Positions 30,373 through 41,038 of a stretch of DNA of 64,000 nt are shown one piece after another. The translations under genes were made by a program, and so were the position numbers. A model generated the notes under the pieces. The model was not told the origin of the DNA. It worked only from the letters and a program-made list of their open reading frames with translations, and made no database searches. Source of the DNA: Stentor coeruleus (lineage: Eukaryota > Ciliophora > Heterotrichea > Heterotrichida > Stentoridae); contig MPUH01000069.1 in the NCBI GenBank assembly GCA_001970955.1, positions 58,022-122,021 on the forward strand, in the 5' to 3' direction. Every line of letters starts with the position of its first letter. Position 1 is the first letter of the stretch.

Positions 30373-32889
30373 TTATTTACGTCTCTTTGGCTGTTCTTCT
30401 ACAGCATTAGCTCCTAAGTATTTAATAGGGATTTGTTCTTTAGTAAAACTCTGAGCATTGAGACTGAGATCAATTAACACCTCAGTTGGTTGTAAAATAT
30501 CTCCTAGTTCAGGTACAATCACCCCAATTTTCTTAACATTTTTATATATTCCAGAAACAGGTACAGCTTGATTCCCCAATATAAACCTGACAGTAATATC
30601 TGAAGTTTTAATCAATCCTTCACTCCACAAATACAATTTAACCCCAGGTTTACAAGCAGTTTGCATAGCCAGATCTTCTTCTTGTTCTCTTTTAATCTTA
30701 GCTTCATGTTCCTCTTTTTCTTCATGTTCCTCCTTTTCCCATAATTCTTGTTTAGCTTGAGGAGTAAGTGTTTCATCAATCTTTGCTTTAGAAATCCTTA
30801 ATAACTTAATATCATTATAATAAAAACCAGGTAATGTTGTATATTCAATACAATTCAAAGTTAAATCCAGTTTTAATGGTACTTGTTTTACATCTTTTAT
30901 ATTTTCAGAACCTTCTGCTCCAACAAGCCAATGTAATGGAGGTATAACACATTGATAAGATTTAGTTTTTCTATCCCAATTAACAGCAACATCTCTTTCT
31001 CCATATTGTGAAGTGATACGAAGTTTCTTTGCAGTACTATCATAAAATCCTTTCCCAGTAATTCTTATATTAGTTCCTGCATCTGAAAACCCAGTAACTG
31101 GTTTGAGTTCATTGATTTCTATGTTGTAGAATTTAAAATTTAAAGGCTTACCTGAGAATTGCTGCCCATTTATAGCAAAATCTACAACATAACCTGTGTT
31201 GTTTTCATCCATTTCTTCAGGGGTTGGGATTGTGCAAATTATTTTCCCATCAATAAACTTAGCAGCTGTCATTAACCAATCATGATCTTCATTACGCACA
31301 TCATTAACACTAGTTATTCTGCTTTCATCTAAACTTCCTTCTTTTCTAAGTTTTGTTGGAGTATCTGAACGATTCATATAAGATCTGGGTTTTGGTAAAA
31401 ATCCAACTGTCAAATTCCAAAACCAACTTTGAAGAGCTTTTTGGCTTGTAACAAAATCAGTGATTCTGCGAAAGTCTACACTGATTTCTAAAGTGCATTT
31501 CCCATGAACAGAAGCACATTTTGGGTTTAAACTTTCAGGAAACAATTCATCAGGATATATCATAAAAGTTTTTTCACAAGTCACATAATGTTCTCCATCC
31601 ATAGTTACATCAATAAAAGCTTCAACAGGTAAAGTTATATCTTCTTCTGAATCAGCAAAACTTGGACTATAAAACTCAAGACTATTCGAATCAGCATCAT
31701 AATTACAATCAGTTTCTTGCATAAAATGTGCATATCTAAATCTAACTTTCAATTTATCTGTAAAAGCTAAAGCTGTTCCTATCATAGATATTTTAGTTCC
31801 TCCAGTTACTGGGCCACATATTGGAGAAAGTGAATAAAGTCTTAAAGGTGAAAATAAAACTGTTGAATGGTCGCAGCTAAAAACATCTGAATAGCTTCGA
31901 TTTTCAGTGTTAAGATATATGATTTTTGGGTTATCTTCAATACTATTAGTTCCATGGCCAATAAACCCTTTACCCCATGAATATGCTGAACCTAAAGAGT
32001 CTATACAAAAGCTAGAATATGCACTACAAGTAACTTTGACTATAGTTTGTAATGGATTTCCTAATGAATCTGTTGTTACTAATGCAGGTGTCCATATTGA
32101 AGTTTTATTCCCTATACCAAGTTGACCATAATTATTCATCCCCCATGCCCAAATCTGCCCTTTTTCAGTCAAAGCTATAGCATGAGCAGCACCTGCACTT
32201 ATTTCATTTATTCGAACTTCATTAGAAAACTCCACAATTTTCGGTCTTCTACATACTCTTTCCATACCATGTCCTAATTGTCCACATCTTCCCTCACCCC
32301 ATGAATAAACTTTACCATCTAAATCTATGGCAAATGAACTTCTCTGCCCACAAGCTACAGTTTTTATATGTTTAGAATAAAATGAGTCTATGTATTTTGG
32401 AACAGAAGATGCTTCGACTGAATTTCGAATCCCAAGTTGTCCTTCATAACCTCTTCCCCAAGCATAAACTTCACCATGTTGAGTTAATGCAAGACTATGA
32501 GCTTCTCCACATGCAATTTCTTTAATAACTTTATCTGATATTGTTTTGATAAGCTGAGGAGAATCTGTCGATAATGCCCCGCCATGTCCAAGGACTCCAA
32601 AGATCCCAGAACCAAAAGAATATAAAAAACCATCTTTGTTAAGCACGAGTGTATGATACTTCCCGCATTTAACACTTTTTATATGTCCTAATTGTTCAAT
32701 AGCTGTATACTCTTCAGTAACTGTTGGGTCTGCACTTATTACAGTCACTTTTCCTGATGGTTCTAAGATATATAGTTTATGGAATCCTCCTCCGATACAT
32801 TCTACTGTCTTTCCATTAAAATAATCGTGGGTTGATAGGATTCCTTTTGTAAGTTTGCTGCAATACATCACTTCACCGACTTTGGCCAT
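30373..32889 (-). CDS. RCC1-propeller protein with IPT/TIG domains
   Basis: An 838-aa protein. Residues about 45-350 hold RCC1 repeats (SFGSGIFGVLGHGG, AWGRGYEGQLGI, SWGEGRCGQLGHG, AWGMNNYGQLGIG, SWGKGFIGHG), a near-complete seven-bladed propeller. An IPT/TIG-like domain follows (about 355-460), starting LYSLSPICGPVTGGTKISMI. A second, starting INELKPVTGFSDAGTNIRIT, lies at about 600-690, and a third degenerate one near the C-terminus is separated by a Glu/Lys helix (EEHEEKEEHEAKIKREQEED). RCC1 propellers in such proteins act as protein-binding modules and not necessarily as Ran exchange factors. This multidomain layout is typical of ciliates. No signal peptide. Ends in TAA. Confidence 0.88.
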   Translation of the reverse strand: MAKVGEVMYCSKLTKGILSTHDYFNGKTVECIGGGFHKLYILEPSGKVTVISADPTVTEEYTAIEQLGHIKSVKCGKYHTLVLNKDGFLYSFGSGIFGVLGHGGALSTDSPQLIKTISDKVIKEIACGEAHSLALTQHGEVYAWGRGYEGQLGIRNSVEASSVPKYIDSFYSKHIKTVACGQRSSFAIDLDGKVYSWGEGRCGQLGHGMERVCRRPKIVEFSNEVRINEISAGAAHAIALTEKGQIWAWGMNNYGQLGIGNKTSIWTPALVTTDSLGNPLQTIVKVTCSAYSSFCIDSLGSAYSWGKGFIGHGTNSIEDNPKIIYLNTENRSYSDVFSCDHSTVLFSPLRLYSLSPICGPVTGGTKISMIGTALAFTDKLKVRFRYAHFMQETDCNYDADSNSLEFYSPSFADSEEDITLPVEAFIDVTMDGEHYVTCEKTFMIYPDELFPESLNPKCASVHGKCTLEISVDFRRITDFVTSQKALQSWFWNLTVGFLPKPRSYMNRSDTPTKLRKEGSLDESRITSVNDVRNEDHDWLMTAAKFIDGKIICTIPTPEEMDENNTGYVVDFAINGQQFSGKPLNFKFYNIEINELKPVTGFSDAGTNIRITGKGFYDSTAKKLRITSQYGERDVAVNWDRKTKSYQCVIPPLHWLVGAEGSENIKDVKQVPLKLDLTLNCIEYTTLPGFYYNDIKLLRISKAKIDETLTPQAKQELWEKEEHEEKEEHEAKIKREQEEDLAMQTACKPGVKLYLWSEGLIKTSDITVRFILGNQAVPVSGIYKNVKKIGVIVPELGDILQPTEVLIDLSLNAQSFTKEQIPIKYLGANAVEEQPKRRK

Positions 32890-33418
32890 TTTATGAATAT
32901 ATAAATATGATTATTTTATTTGGATTTAGTACTTTTAAAAGGTCTTGAGATATTTTAGAAAATTTCGCTTATAAAGTATACGTCGTTCTATTTATTTTGC
33001 AAGAAAATTTACAGTTTTATTTTTCAATTTTTTATGTTAATAAATTCATTTATGGAATCAGATAATATACATAAAGTTTGTAATGAGTTTTTAGAATTTT
33101 AATAGCATGAAATGATTTTTCTTATAAAACTTAGTTAATAAAATCGATTATTTGTAGTATATAATTTGTTATTACATACAGATAATACAATAATAAATAT
33201 ACTCTAATAATTTATAACTTATTACATCAAAATCTTTTTTTTAGAATCTTTTTTTCCAAAAATGATAAAGATTTACATATGAGATTTATATATTTAATTT
33301 CTAAACTAATTAACTAAACTTTAAAATTCCTTTTAAATTTCATTATACTCTTCCTTCCATCATTCTTACACCATCTTATTATCTAAATACAGTTTAATTC
33401 ATTAATATAAACAATCAT
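32890..33418. other. Divergent promoter region
   Basis: About 530 bp between two divergent genes. AT-rich, no coding frame; it must hold both promoters. Confidence 0.5.
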
Positions 33419-36400
33419 ATGTCAGATCTCTCTTTATCATATATGCTCGGGGGGAATTTTTCTCATTCAATTACTTGCATATCAGGTTTTTCATCAACAA
33501 TAATAACAGGTTCATCTACAGGAGAAATTGTATACTGGAAAAAGCATGAAAACTATACCCCTGAAGTATTTTGTACAATACCTTCTGATCTAGCATGTAT
33601 TAGTATCTGCGTTGTACCAGCAAGTATTGAGATGATATCCTTATGTGGTGTACAATTGATTGTTGTTTCTTTACATGAAAAATGCAAAATTCGGACGTGG
33701 GATTTCGTCGATGGTAAATGTCTAGCATATTCCTCTGACCTTTTCCCTGAATCATCTGATTTAACATTTCTTACCCGCTCTATCGACAATTACATCATGG
33801 TTGCAGGTAAAAACGAGCTTTATATAATAGATGTGTATAGCATGCAAAAGGTGAAATACTTCTCCACTGAGAGAAAAATCTTAAGCATAAACTGTTATCA
33901 AGACAAACTTTACATCCAAACTATAAGTAAACTCTGTATTTTTAACCTTGGAAATACATCATTTAACTCCCCTACTTCAGTATTGGAAAATTGGGTCAAT
34001 GTTGAAGAAAAAACTTTTATCGACTCAAACAAAGACTTCATTCTTATAGGAAATTCTTATATTCTCTATATATCCCTTAAAGATATAAAAGGAGTTTTTT
34101 CTATACAAAAACTAAAACTCCAATCAAAAATTTATTATCTTGCCCTGGCTGAAAGTGTTGCAATACTAACTTTAGAAACTTGTCTTAATATTTTCAAACT
34201 TAGCGATTTGGTTTGTTATCATAAAAATCCTAATAAAATTCCTGTTTTTGAAAGCTTTTCAACTAATTTATTGCCAATTTCATGTGAAATTATATCACAT
34301 GATCTTATCCTCACAGATGGTATTGATATAAAAATATTCAATATTGTAAATAAAACATTTGAAGAACATAAATTTAAGACTGAAAATCAAAGGTTTGATA
34401 TGCTTAATAATGAAGAAATAGTTACGGTTTATGGGATTTTTATAGATGAAAACATCCTTTTGGCTATTGGCACAAATATGGGAAAAGTGTTTTTGATTGA
34501 ACCTAATGGTTTGACTGTAGCAGAATTTTGTGATAAAAAATCTGAAATCACAGTTTTGTATTTACATAAAGGAATATTTGCTGTAGGGTATATTGATGAA
34601 AGTTTAGCTTTTTGGGATTATAAACAAGAAAAAAATCATAGTTTGAATAGGCTACCTTTAAAAACAGTAGATGTTTGGGGAAGTTATATTCAAAGCATTT
34701 TACCTATAAAATGCTGTAAAAAGAATATTGATTGTTTTAATGAAATGTTTTGGAAAAGCGCAGAGACTAATTGGAAAAATTTAGTACTAGCGCAGTGCGG
34801 AAATGGGACTTTGGCATTGGTTAGTTTTGAAAAACTTGATGTTTTAGCATATTTTCAAGCTTTAAAAGATAATATTATAAAAGCAAGATTATTTTTGAAT
34901 ATAGACTATATGGCTGTTAGGTGTACTAATGGGAAAGATTACATTTTTAATATATCTTTTTTAGCATTAGAAAGAGAAACTATTAAAGATGAACCTCAGA
35001 GTTTTGATATTATTGAAATTGATGATGATATGAAAATAGAAAAAAATGATTATTTCACAGCTTGTTATGAATATTATTTTTTTGAAAGTGTAAAAAAACA
35101 TATCAAAGTTAAGTATGTGTATTTTGGGCGTGAAAAATTCCCAGTTTTGCTTGTAAATTTGGTTAAAGTTGTAAATGAGAAACCTAATATGATAAAAGCT
35201 ATTGAACTTTTACTCAGTTGCAGTTTTTTAAAAAGTGGAATATGTGGCAAAAGCAAAGCTTTTGCATTTAAAAACGAGCGGGTATTATCCCTTTATATAA
35301 ATTCTATCAAAATAGCTTCAATGGTCGCTCTTGGCCTACCTCCTCCCCAATCTTTACCTTTTGACACACTATCTTTAATAGTTCTTTCCTTATCACCAAC
35401 ATCAAATTTTCGGACCAAACTTCTTGACTATATTTCTTTTAATCCTCATTCTCTATATATATGTGAAAGTATTCTTATATCTTATTCAGAAAGCCATAAA
35501 TCAAACAAAAAAACATCAAAGAATTCACCTACTGAGATTTCTAATGAAAAATATCATTCTCAAAGAACCATTTTATCTATACCTCAAGCTCTTGCTATAG
35601 GAGCTTTATCATGTGCTTGTATAAAATTTCAATATTCCAACTTATCATTTGTAGTTGAATTTCTGATTCTTATGATAAAAAGTATAGATGAAGGGTCTGT
35701 TTTATTAGGTTGCGAGCTTTTAGCTCGTGGAATCTCTATTTTCAAAAACAGTCTTAATGAAAGCCAAGTCGAAGAACTTATAAAAGAATTCCTCTTATAC
35801 AGCTGCAAACCTTTCAACAGTATACCTAAAGATTACTTTTATAGAGTTGCAACAATTGTAGGTCTTCCTCATATGAAAATCTTTATCAAAACCCTATCTA
35901 GTGAAATCAAACATGAAGAAATCGATCCAAAATATCAACAACAAGTCTTTTATACAATTGAATATCTTATCCTTCATCATTATCTTGAAGCTACATCATC
36001 ATTAGAAGAATTAGGTAATTTTATACTTAAAGCTAATGGAATCAAACAAGATCTAAAAAATGAAGCTTTTAACCAAGACTTTATAGCTTTATTACAAACA
36101 TATGTTGGGCTTTTACCTATGGTATCTTTATCTTCTGATTCAAGATTACTTGTAGAAGGTTTACCAACAGGATGGTTACATATTTATGATTTAGAAAAAA
36201 ATAAAAGATGGAAACCTGTTAAGATTTTTAATACAATCATATCAGCTGTTGATATTAAAGATAAGTTTATTGGATGTTATAGTTCACAAGAAAGCTGTGT
36301 GAAAACTGTGAGAGTTGGGAAGAAAATGTTTGGGTCGATTGTTGGTAAAGGGAAATTAAAGGTTATAGAAAAAATAAATTTAGAGGAAGTTGAGCTTGTA

Positions 36401-36520
36401 TCTTCATCTTATCATGAAATCATTAAAAATACAAGGTTAAGATGGGTTGATATGAAAACTTTGTCATTGATGAGAGAGAATAAAAAAGAGTATTTGGTTG
36501 TTGTTAAAAAATATAAATAA
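33419..36520 (+). CDS. WDR7 (rabconnectin-3 beta)-like WD40 protein
   Basis: A 1033-aa protein with N-terminal WD-like repeats: residues about 10-130 give ITCISGFSSTIITGSSTGEI, then KIRTWDFVDGKCLAY. More repeats extend to about residue 420 (LAIGTNMGKVFLIEPNG, FAVGYIDESLAFWDY). A helical middle region (about 560-900) is followed by C-terminal WD repeats with LVEGLPTGWLHIYDLEKNKR and ISAVDIKDKFIGCYS. This order, with propeller, alpha-solenoid and C-terminal propeller, is that of WDR7, the partner of DMXL that assembles the V-ATPase on endosomes. Divergence is high, so another WD40 scaffold is possible. Starts at ATG 33419; ends in TAA. Confidence 0.65.
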   Translation: MSDLSLSYMLGGNFSHSITCISGFSSTIITGSSTGEIVYWKKHENYTPEVFCTIPSDLACISICVVPASIEMISLCGVQLIVVSLHEKCKIRTWDFVDGKCLAYSSDLFPESSDLTFLTRSIDNYIMVAGKNELYIIDVYSMQKVKYFSTERKILSINCYQDKLYIQTISKLCIFNLGNTSFNSPTSVLENWVNVEEKTFIDSNKDFILIGNSYILYISLKDIKGVFSIQKLKLQSKIYYLALAESVAILTLETCLNIFKLSDLVCYHKNPNKIPVFESFSTNLLPISCEIISHDLILTDGIDIKIFNIVNKTFEEHKFKTENQRFDMLNNEEIVTVYGIFIDENILLAIGTNMGKVFLIEPNGLTVAEFCDKKSEITVLYLHKGIFAVGYIDESLAFWDYKQEKNHSLNRLPLKTVDVWGSYIQSILPIKCCKKNIDCFNEMFWKSAETNWKNLVLAQCGNGTLALVSFEKLDVLAYFQALKDNIIKARLFLNIDYMAVRCTNGKDYIFNISFLALERETIKDEPQSFDIIEIDDDMKIEKNDYFTACYEYYFFESVKKHIKVKYVYFGREKFPVLLVNLVKVVNEKPNMIKAIELLLSCSFLKSGICGKSKAFAFKNERVLSLYINSIKIASMVALGLPPPQSLPFDTLSLIVLSLSPTSNFRTKLLDYISFNPHSLYICESILISYSESHKSNKKTSKNSPTEISNEKYHSQRTILSIPQALAIGALSCACIKFQYSNLSFVVEFLILMIKSIDEGSVLLGCELLARGISIFKNSLNESQVEELIKEFLLYSCKPFNSIPKDYFYRVATIVGLPHMKIFIKTLSSEIKHEEIDPKYQQQVFYTIEYLILHHYLEATSSLEELGNFILKANGIKQDLKNEAFNQDFIALLQTYVGLLPMVSLSSDSRLLVEGLPTGWLHIYDLEKNKRWKPVKIFNTIISAVDIKDKFIGCYSSQESCVKTVRVGKKMFGSIVGKGKLKVIEKINLEEVELVSSSYHEIIKNTRLRWVDMKTLSLMRENKKEYLVVVKKYK

Positions 36521-38426
36521 AGATTTTAGATAGTAATGAAAGATTATAATAGGGTTAGTTGATTTTATATGGATAATTTTAAATTATAGATGTTGGAGAT
36601 GCTTAGTATTGTTAGAAAATTATATTTTAGGGATTGGGGAGTATGATAGTTTGAGAAGAAATAATATTTAAGGGAAAGCAACTTTTGTGTTTTAAATGAC
36701 AATTTTAATATAAATAAGGTACATTGATAGATGAGGATATATAGAGTTTAAATAATAATATAGGTATGATAGAATAATCTGTTATGAAAAAAGTAAAGCT
36801 TTAAAATATGAGAAATAAATCAAAAATTTTGAAGGAATTTTTATATTTAATAATTATTATTTTTTTAATTTCTTATTTATATACCTACCTTCTATTCATA
36901 ACAATTATCTACTACTATCAGTAAATATTTTTAGTCTATAATCAATAATAGTCTGTAGAAAAAGTTTTTTTTTCGGATTTAGTATTGTAAACAAAGGATG
37001 AGATTTTTAAAAGTAAAATAATAAGCTATTCTGAAAGAAAAATTAGGAATTCTTTAGATTATTTAATCAAGTTTTTAATGCTTACATATATTTAATTGTT
37101 TGTTAAGTTATAATAAAATAATTCTTTTGAAATAACCGAGTTTTATCTCTAGATAAATACCAAAAATATTCCGAACTATTTTGGCATTAAAACACCTAAG
37201 CAAACATTTATTTGTGTCTTATTATTATGCACATTCTTTTTCTATCTAATAGTGAGCAAATTATCTGTTCACTTTTAGATAGGATATATATAGGTAAGAA
37301 ATTTTCATGATTATGATCGAATCTAATATTTAATATCTTCTAAATATCTTAAATCATTAAATCTTATATAACTCATTTAAAAATCCTTCTTATAGTTGAG
37401 TGATAATAAAAATTTGATACATAGTTATATTATCATTTTTATATAATATTATAATTAAAAGGACCATCCTCAAAAGCAAGCTTTTCAAATCTATTTCAAG
37501 ATAAATAAATGAAATAAATCATAGCCTACCTTATAGAAGTATTTCAAAGGCAATCATATCACACAGTTTTTTGATTTTATATAAAATTTTAATCCTTTTT
37601 ATACTAAAATTATTGAATCAAATTTTCTTTAATCAATTTTCATATCAGAATATCTTACGTGATTTATCTCTGATCTAAAAAAATTCATTATCATCTAAAA
37701 TTCTATTACGTCTTTTACCACATTTTACAATATTTTTTAGTAGAGTGAGCATTACCTATAGGATACTAAACAAAATATTCTTTTTGATTCTATCGCTTTA
37801 AAATATATATTTTCTAAGGGAAAATTGCTTTCCGAAAAAAAAAAAGGTTAAATACATATAAATGGTTTTAAAATATAAGAACCAGGTTTGAGCATATAAT
37901 TTAGCTTAAAGCAAGAAAATTTTAGTTATGCAAATGCCTAGCCTATATGATAAAACTTAAGGTTTTTGCTAAAAATAAATCCTCATAAGATTTTGCTTGA
38001 AGCATAAAAATTATAATTCTCCCGAATGATAGCTTAGAGAATTATACTTTATTTCAAGAGTAAAGACCTAAAGGTTTTAAAAGCTCTTGTTTAAATTGTG
38101 AAAATTATAATGATAAAATCCTTTATAAGATTGACTCAAAATGACAATATCTTTAAAGGCAATTAAGAATGTTAAAAAGTCATGGCCTAATTGTTCATAA
38201 GTACAAACTTAGACAATAATTTTTTTTAAGACATTTAGGAAGATAAGATTTTAATACAGATTTAGTAAACTCAATTTTATGTTAGAATTGCCAAGCCATT
38301 AAGAGTATGCAACTTTTAAAAAGATATTAAAGACTTCTAAACAATTGCAATCAGTCTTAAATAAAACTCCAGTCTTTCTTTCCATTTAAAAAAAAATATC
38401 TAGAAATTACTTACTAACTTGAAGAC
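36521..38426. other. Long intergenic region with a dispersed repeat
   Basis: About 1.9 kb with no gene. The left 250 bp are G-rich (3' flank). From about 37765 to 38181 lies one copy of a diverged repeat also found at 40305-40613. The rest is AT-rich without coding signal. Confidence 0.5.
37765..38181. repeat. Dispersed repeat, copy 1
   Basis: Shares with 40305-40613 the block tttttgattctatcgct, a following homopolymer A run, and further on a block like atatctttaaaggcaattaa (copy 2 has atatctttcaaggaaattaa). Copy 1 is about 110 bp longer between the blocks. On the minus strand both copies give weakly similar protein-like text (FLIAFKDIVILSQS here, FLISLKDISFYNQS in copy 2), so it may be a decayed gene or element. 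Confidence 0.55.
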
Positions 38427-39173
38427 TTATTCATTGTCTTCTGCAGATTTTTTCTTTTTCTCAGGCTGGCTAGCATCTGGTTTTCTGGCTCTAACAACAA
38501 AATCTTCAATAATATAAGGTTTTATGCTTGAATTTCCTTCAGGTAAAATGACAAAAAAAACGCTTCCATTCCTGAAATGAGATGAAACTTCGCATACTGC
38601 AACTTTCTTAAATAATATTACAGATGCAGATTCTACTTTAATATTCCCTCTTATAGCTAAATCTCCAGACATATTTGTTTCAATTAGCTTAGGAGGATCT
38701 TCTTGAGTATACATTTTTAGTTTAAATATTACTGAATTTGGTAGAGATGCATAATTATTTCTAGAATCTAAAATTCTGGCATGAATATTAAAGCACCTAT
38801 CTTTATATGCTGGCTTTGGTATATCATCACAAAGGGTAATTGTATAAGAAAAAGTATTGACACTACCATATAGATGATAGAGTAAAGAATCTTTACTTGC
38901 GGCTGAAAATGGACATTCTGCAGCTGGTGTTTTTGAGACTAGAGGAAACTCTACTTGGTTAGAAAATAATTTTTGATTAAGCTCTCGAATTTTGGCCAAT
39001 GTTCCTTCGAGAAGCGAGTTGAGATTGGAAACTGAATTGATTATATGAAGCATTGTTAAAGGCTGCATGAAATATCCTTGGGAAGAGTAAGCAACATTAT
39101 TTATCATCGCTAAAGATTGATAACACTTGCAATTGCCGTCTAATACTTGGCAAGAAGGATTAAAATTACACAT
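38427..39173 (-). CDS. Beta-rich protein, unknown function
   Basis: A 248-aa ORF from ATG 39171-39173 (MCNFNPSCQVLDGNCKCYQS) to TAA. The first 25 residues are Cys-rich (CX7CXC). Residues about 60-95 are helical. Residues about 105-230 look beta-rich, with DRCFNIHARILDSRNNY, IFKLKMYTQEDPPKLIETN and KVAVCEVSSHFRNGSVFFVI, and the end is a Lys-rich nuclear-localisation-like tail, QPEKKKKSAEDNE. The block SSHFRNGSVFFVILPEG with IKPYIIEDFVVRARKP looks like a conserved domain. I cannot name it. Confidence 0.6.
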   Translation of the reverse strand: MCNFNPSCQVLDGNCKCYQSLAMINNVAYSSQGYFMQPLTMLHIINSVSNLNSLLEGTLAKIRELNQKLFSNQVEFPLVSKTPAAECPFSAASKDSLLYHLYGSVNTFSYTITLCDDIPKPAYKDRCFNIHARILDSRNNYASLPNSVIFKLKMYTQEDPPKLIETNMSGDLAIRGNIKVESASVILFKKVAVCEVSSHFRNGSVFFVILPEGNSSIKPYIIEDFVVRARKPDASQPEKKKKSAEDNE

Positions 39174-39301
39174 TATAAACGAATGGCTAAGCTATTCATA
39201 AATGGTCGAATCATATTTAGTGATTTTATAATATTTTATTATATAAATACGTAATATTTATTAACTTTAACTTTACTTGATGAAAAAGAATTTGCAAACT
39301 T

Positions 39302-39402
39302 TCTACTTACGAACTATATTACTATAATTTCAACTTTTTAACTATTTCAAGNTCTACTTACGAACTATATTACTATAATTTCAACTTTTTAACTATTTCA
39401 AG
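39302..39402. repeat. 50-bp duplication around a single N
   Basis: 39302-39351 and 39353-39402 are identical, with N at 39352. It is the same scaffold-join pattern as elsewhere and interrupts no gene. Confidence 0.92.
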
Positions 39403-40304
39403 ATTTAATCTAGGAATTTCATAGTGAATATATAATATTTAACTTCTAGAATGTATTGGCTTCTGGAATATACTCTCTAAGTATTTATAATCAGAAAATT
39501 GGTATCAATTACCAATACTGTTAATCATTCTCTACACTATTTGCAAAATTTTCGTATAAAAGCTTAATTGTAACAAAAATTTAGAATTGGAATAAAATAT
39601 CAAAGGATAAAACTTAAGAGATGATTTAAAGTATGAAAAAAATTGAAAATGTAATCAGATACTTGCTTTAAGTTTTGCAAATAAAAATTTAGTAAATAAT
39701 TCAACAAAATCTTCTAGCCTCATATAATTAGATATATTAAGTTTAGCAAGAAGATGGCTACCAAAGTTTTACTATTACCTCTATGCTACTATTATTATTT
39801 TTTATCTAAATAAAGTAACACTTATATTCTTTAGCATATTAAAACATTTTTATATCTAAGTTAGTATAGTCATTTATATTATATAAATAAATACTGCTAA
39901 TGATTAAATATTATTATAATTAAGCTAAACATAAGCAAAAAAGCTCATATTTAAGAGGTATTAAAATCAATATTTATAAGCATATGATTTTACTTTAGTC
40001 CTATAAATTGGATTGATTGTCATATTTAGTGTTTAAATATTCTAAATAAACTAGGGTTACGAAATTCAATAACTTTTTAAAAAATCTATGTTTGAATATT
40101 AATAAAATTTTCTTAATCTCCAAGTATCTTCCTTAAATAATGACAGCTGAATACCTATGCTATTTATAAACATGATTTATTTTATATCTAAGCTTTGAAA
40201 AGCTTTAAATATTGTCTAGAAGGGTATACCATTTCTAGAATATTCTTTTATGTATTTGATCATATTTTATAAATTTTTTTGTTAGCCCAGCAATTCATGT
40301 AGAA

Positions 40305-40613
40305 TTATAAACAGGATCCTATTTTTTGATTCTATCGCTAAAAATATATATTCCCTAAAGAAAAAGATTTTTTCCCAAAAAAAAAATTATATGGGGTTTC
40401 AAAATATGTGAAATAGGATTAAGAATAGCATTCAGGAAAGAAGATTTAAGCTGTGCAGATACATATATAATCAATAGCAAGCTTAATGCTATTTTTGAAA
40501 GAAAATTCATAAAAGATTCTGTTTTTAAATCATAAACAATCTTTAAATTCCTAGATTCGCAAGATTGATTATAAAAGCTAATATCTTTCAAGGAAATTAA
40601 GAATACTAAAAGT
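40305..40613. repeat. Dispersed repeat, copy 2
   Basis: Pairs with 37765-38181. A 93-codon hydrophobic minus-strand ORF (40355-40636) overlaps it, starting MRILRLQRLLVFLISLKDIS. Because copy 1 has stops in the matching frame, the ORF is more likely a remnant than a working gene. Confidence 0.55.
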
Positions 40614-41038
40614 CGCTGTAACCTTAAAATACGCATTGAGGTAATAGCTCAAAGATGAGCAGAAGCTAAATATCAGGCTAAAAATTATTTTATGCAAATT
40701 GAAAAATTAAGTAGCAGGACACATGGCCTTTATTAAAATCTAAAAGTTATGTATAAACTATAAAGTGTATATCTATATAGTCTAGTTGTGCTATATTATT
40801 ACAAGGGAATAGCACAAGAAAAAGTAGTCTTTCTGTCATATAGTGAAAGCGTAATACATCTTTCCTTCTGGGTAAAATAAATTTTCCTATCATCTATATT
40901 AACTAGAGTTATACTCAAATATAATAATCTTAAAATATCTAAATTTTTTTATTTCTCCTTAAAAAAAATTCTTAGTTTCCAGTTATTTTATCTAATAATC
41001 AAATCAGTGACAATTTTCACAAAATATTATATCTTAAT

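Larger units (their letters stand above)
39174..41038. other. Long intergenic region with repeat and N junction
   Basis: About 1.9 kb. It contains a 50-bp duplication around the N at 39352 and copy 2 of the dispersed repeat at 40305-40613. Other parts are AT-rich with stops in all frames. The minus ORF at 40355-40636 lies inside the repeat. Confidence 0.5.
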
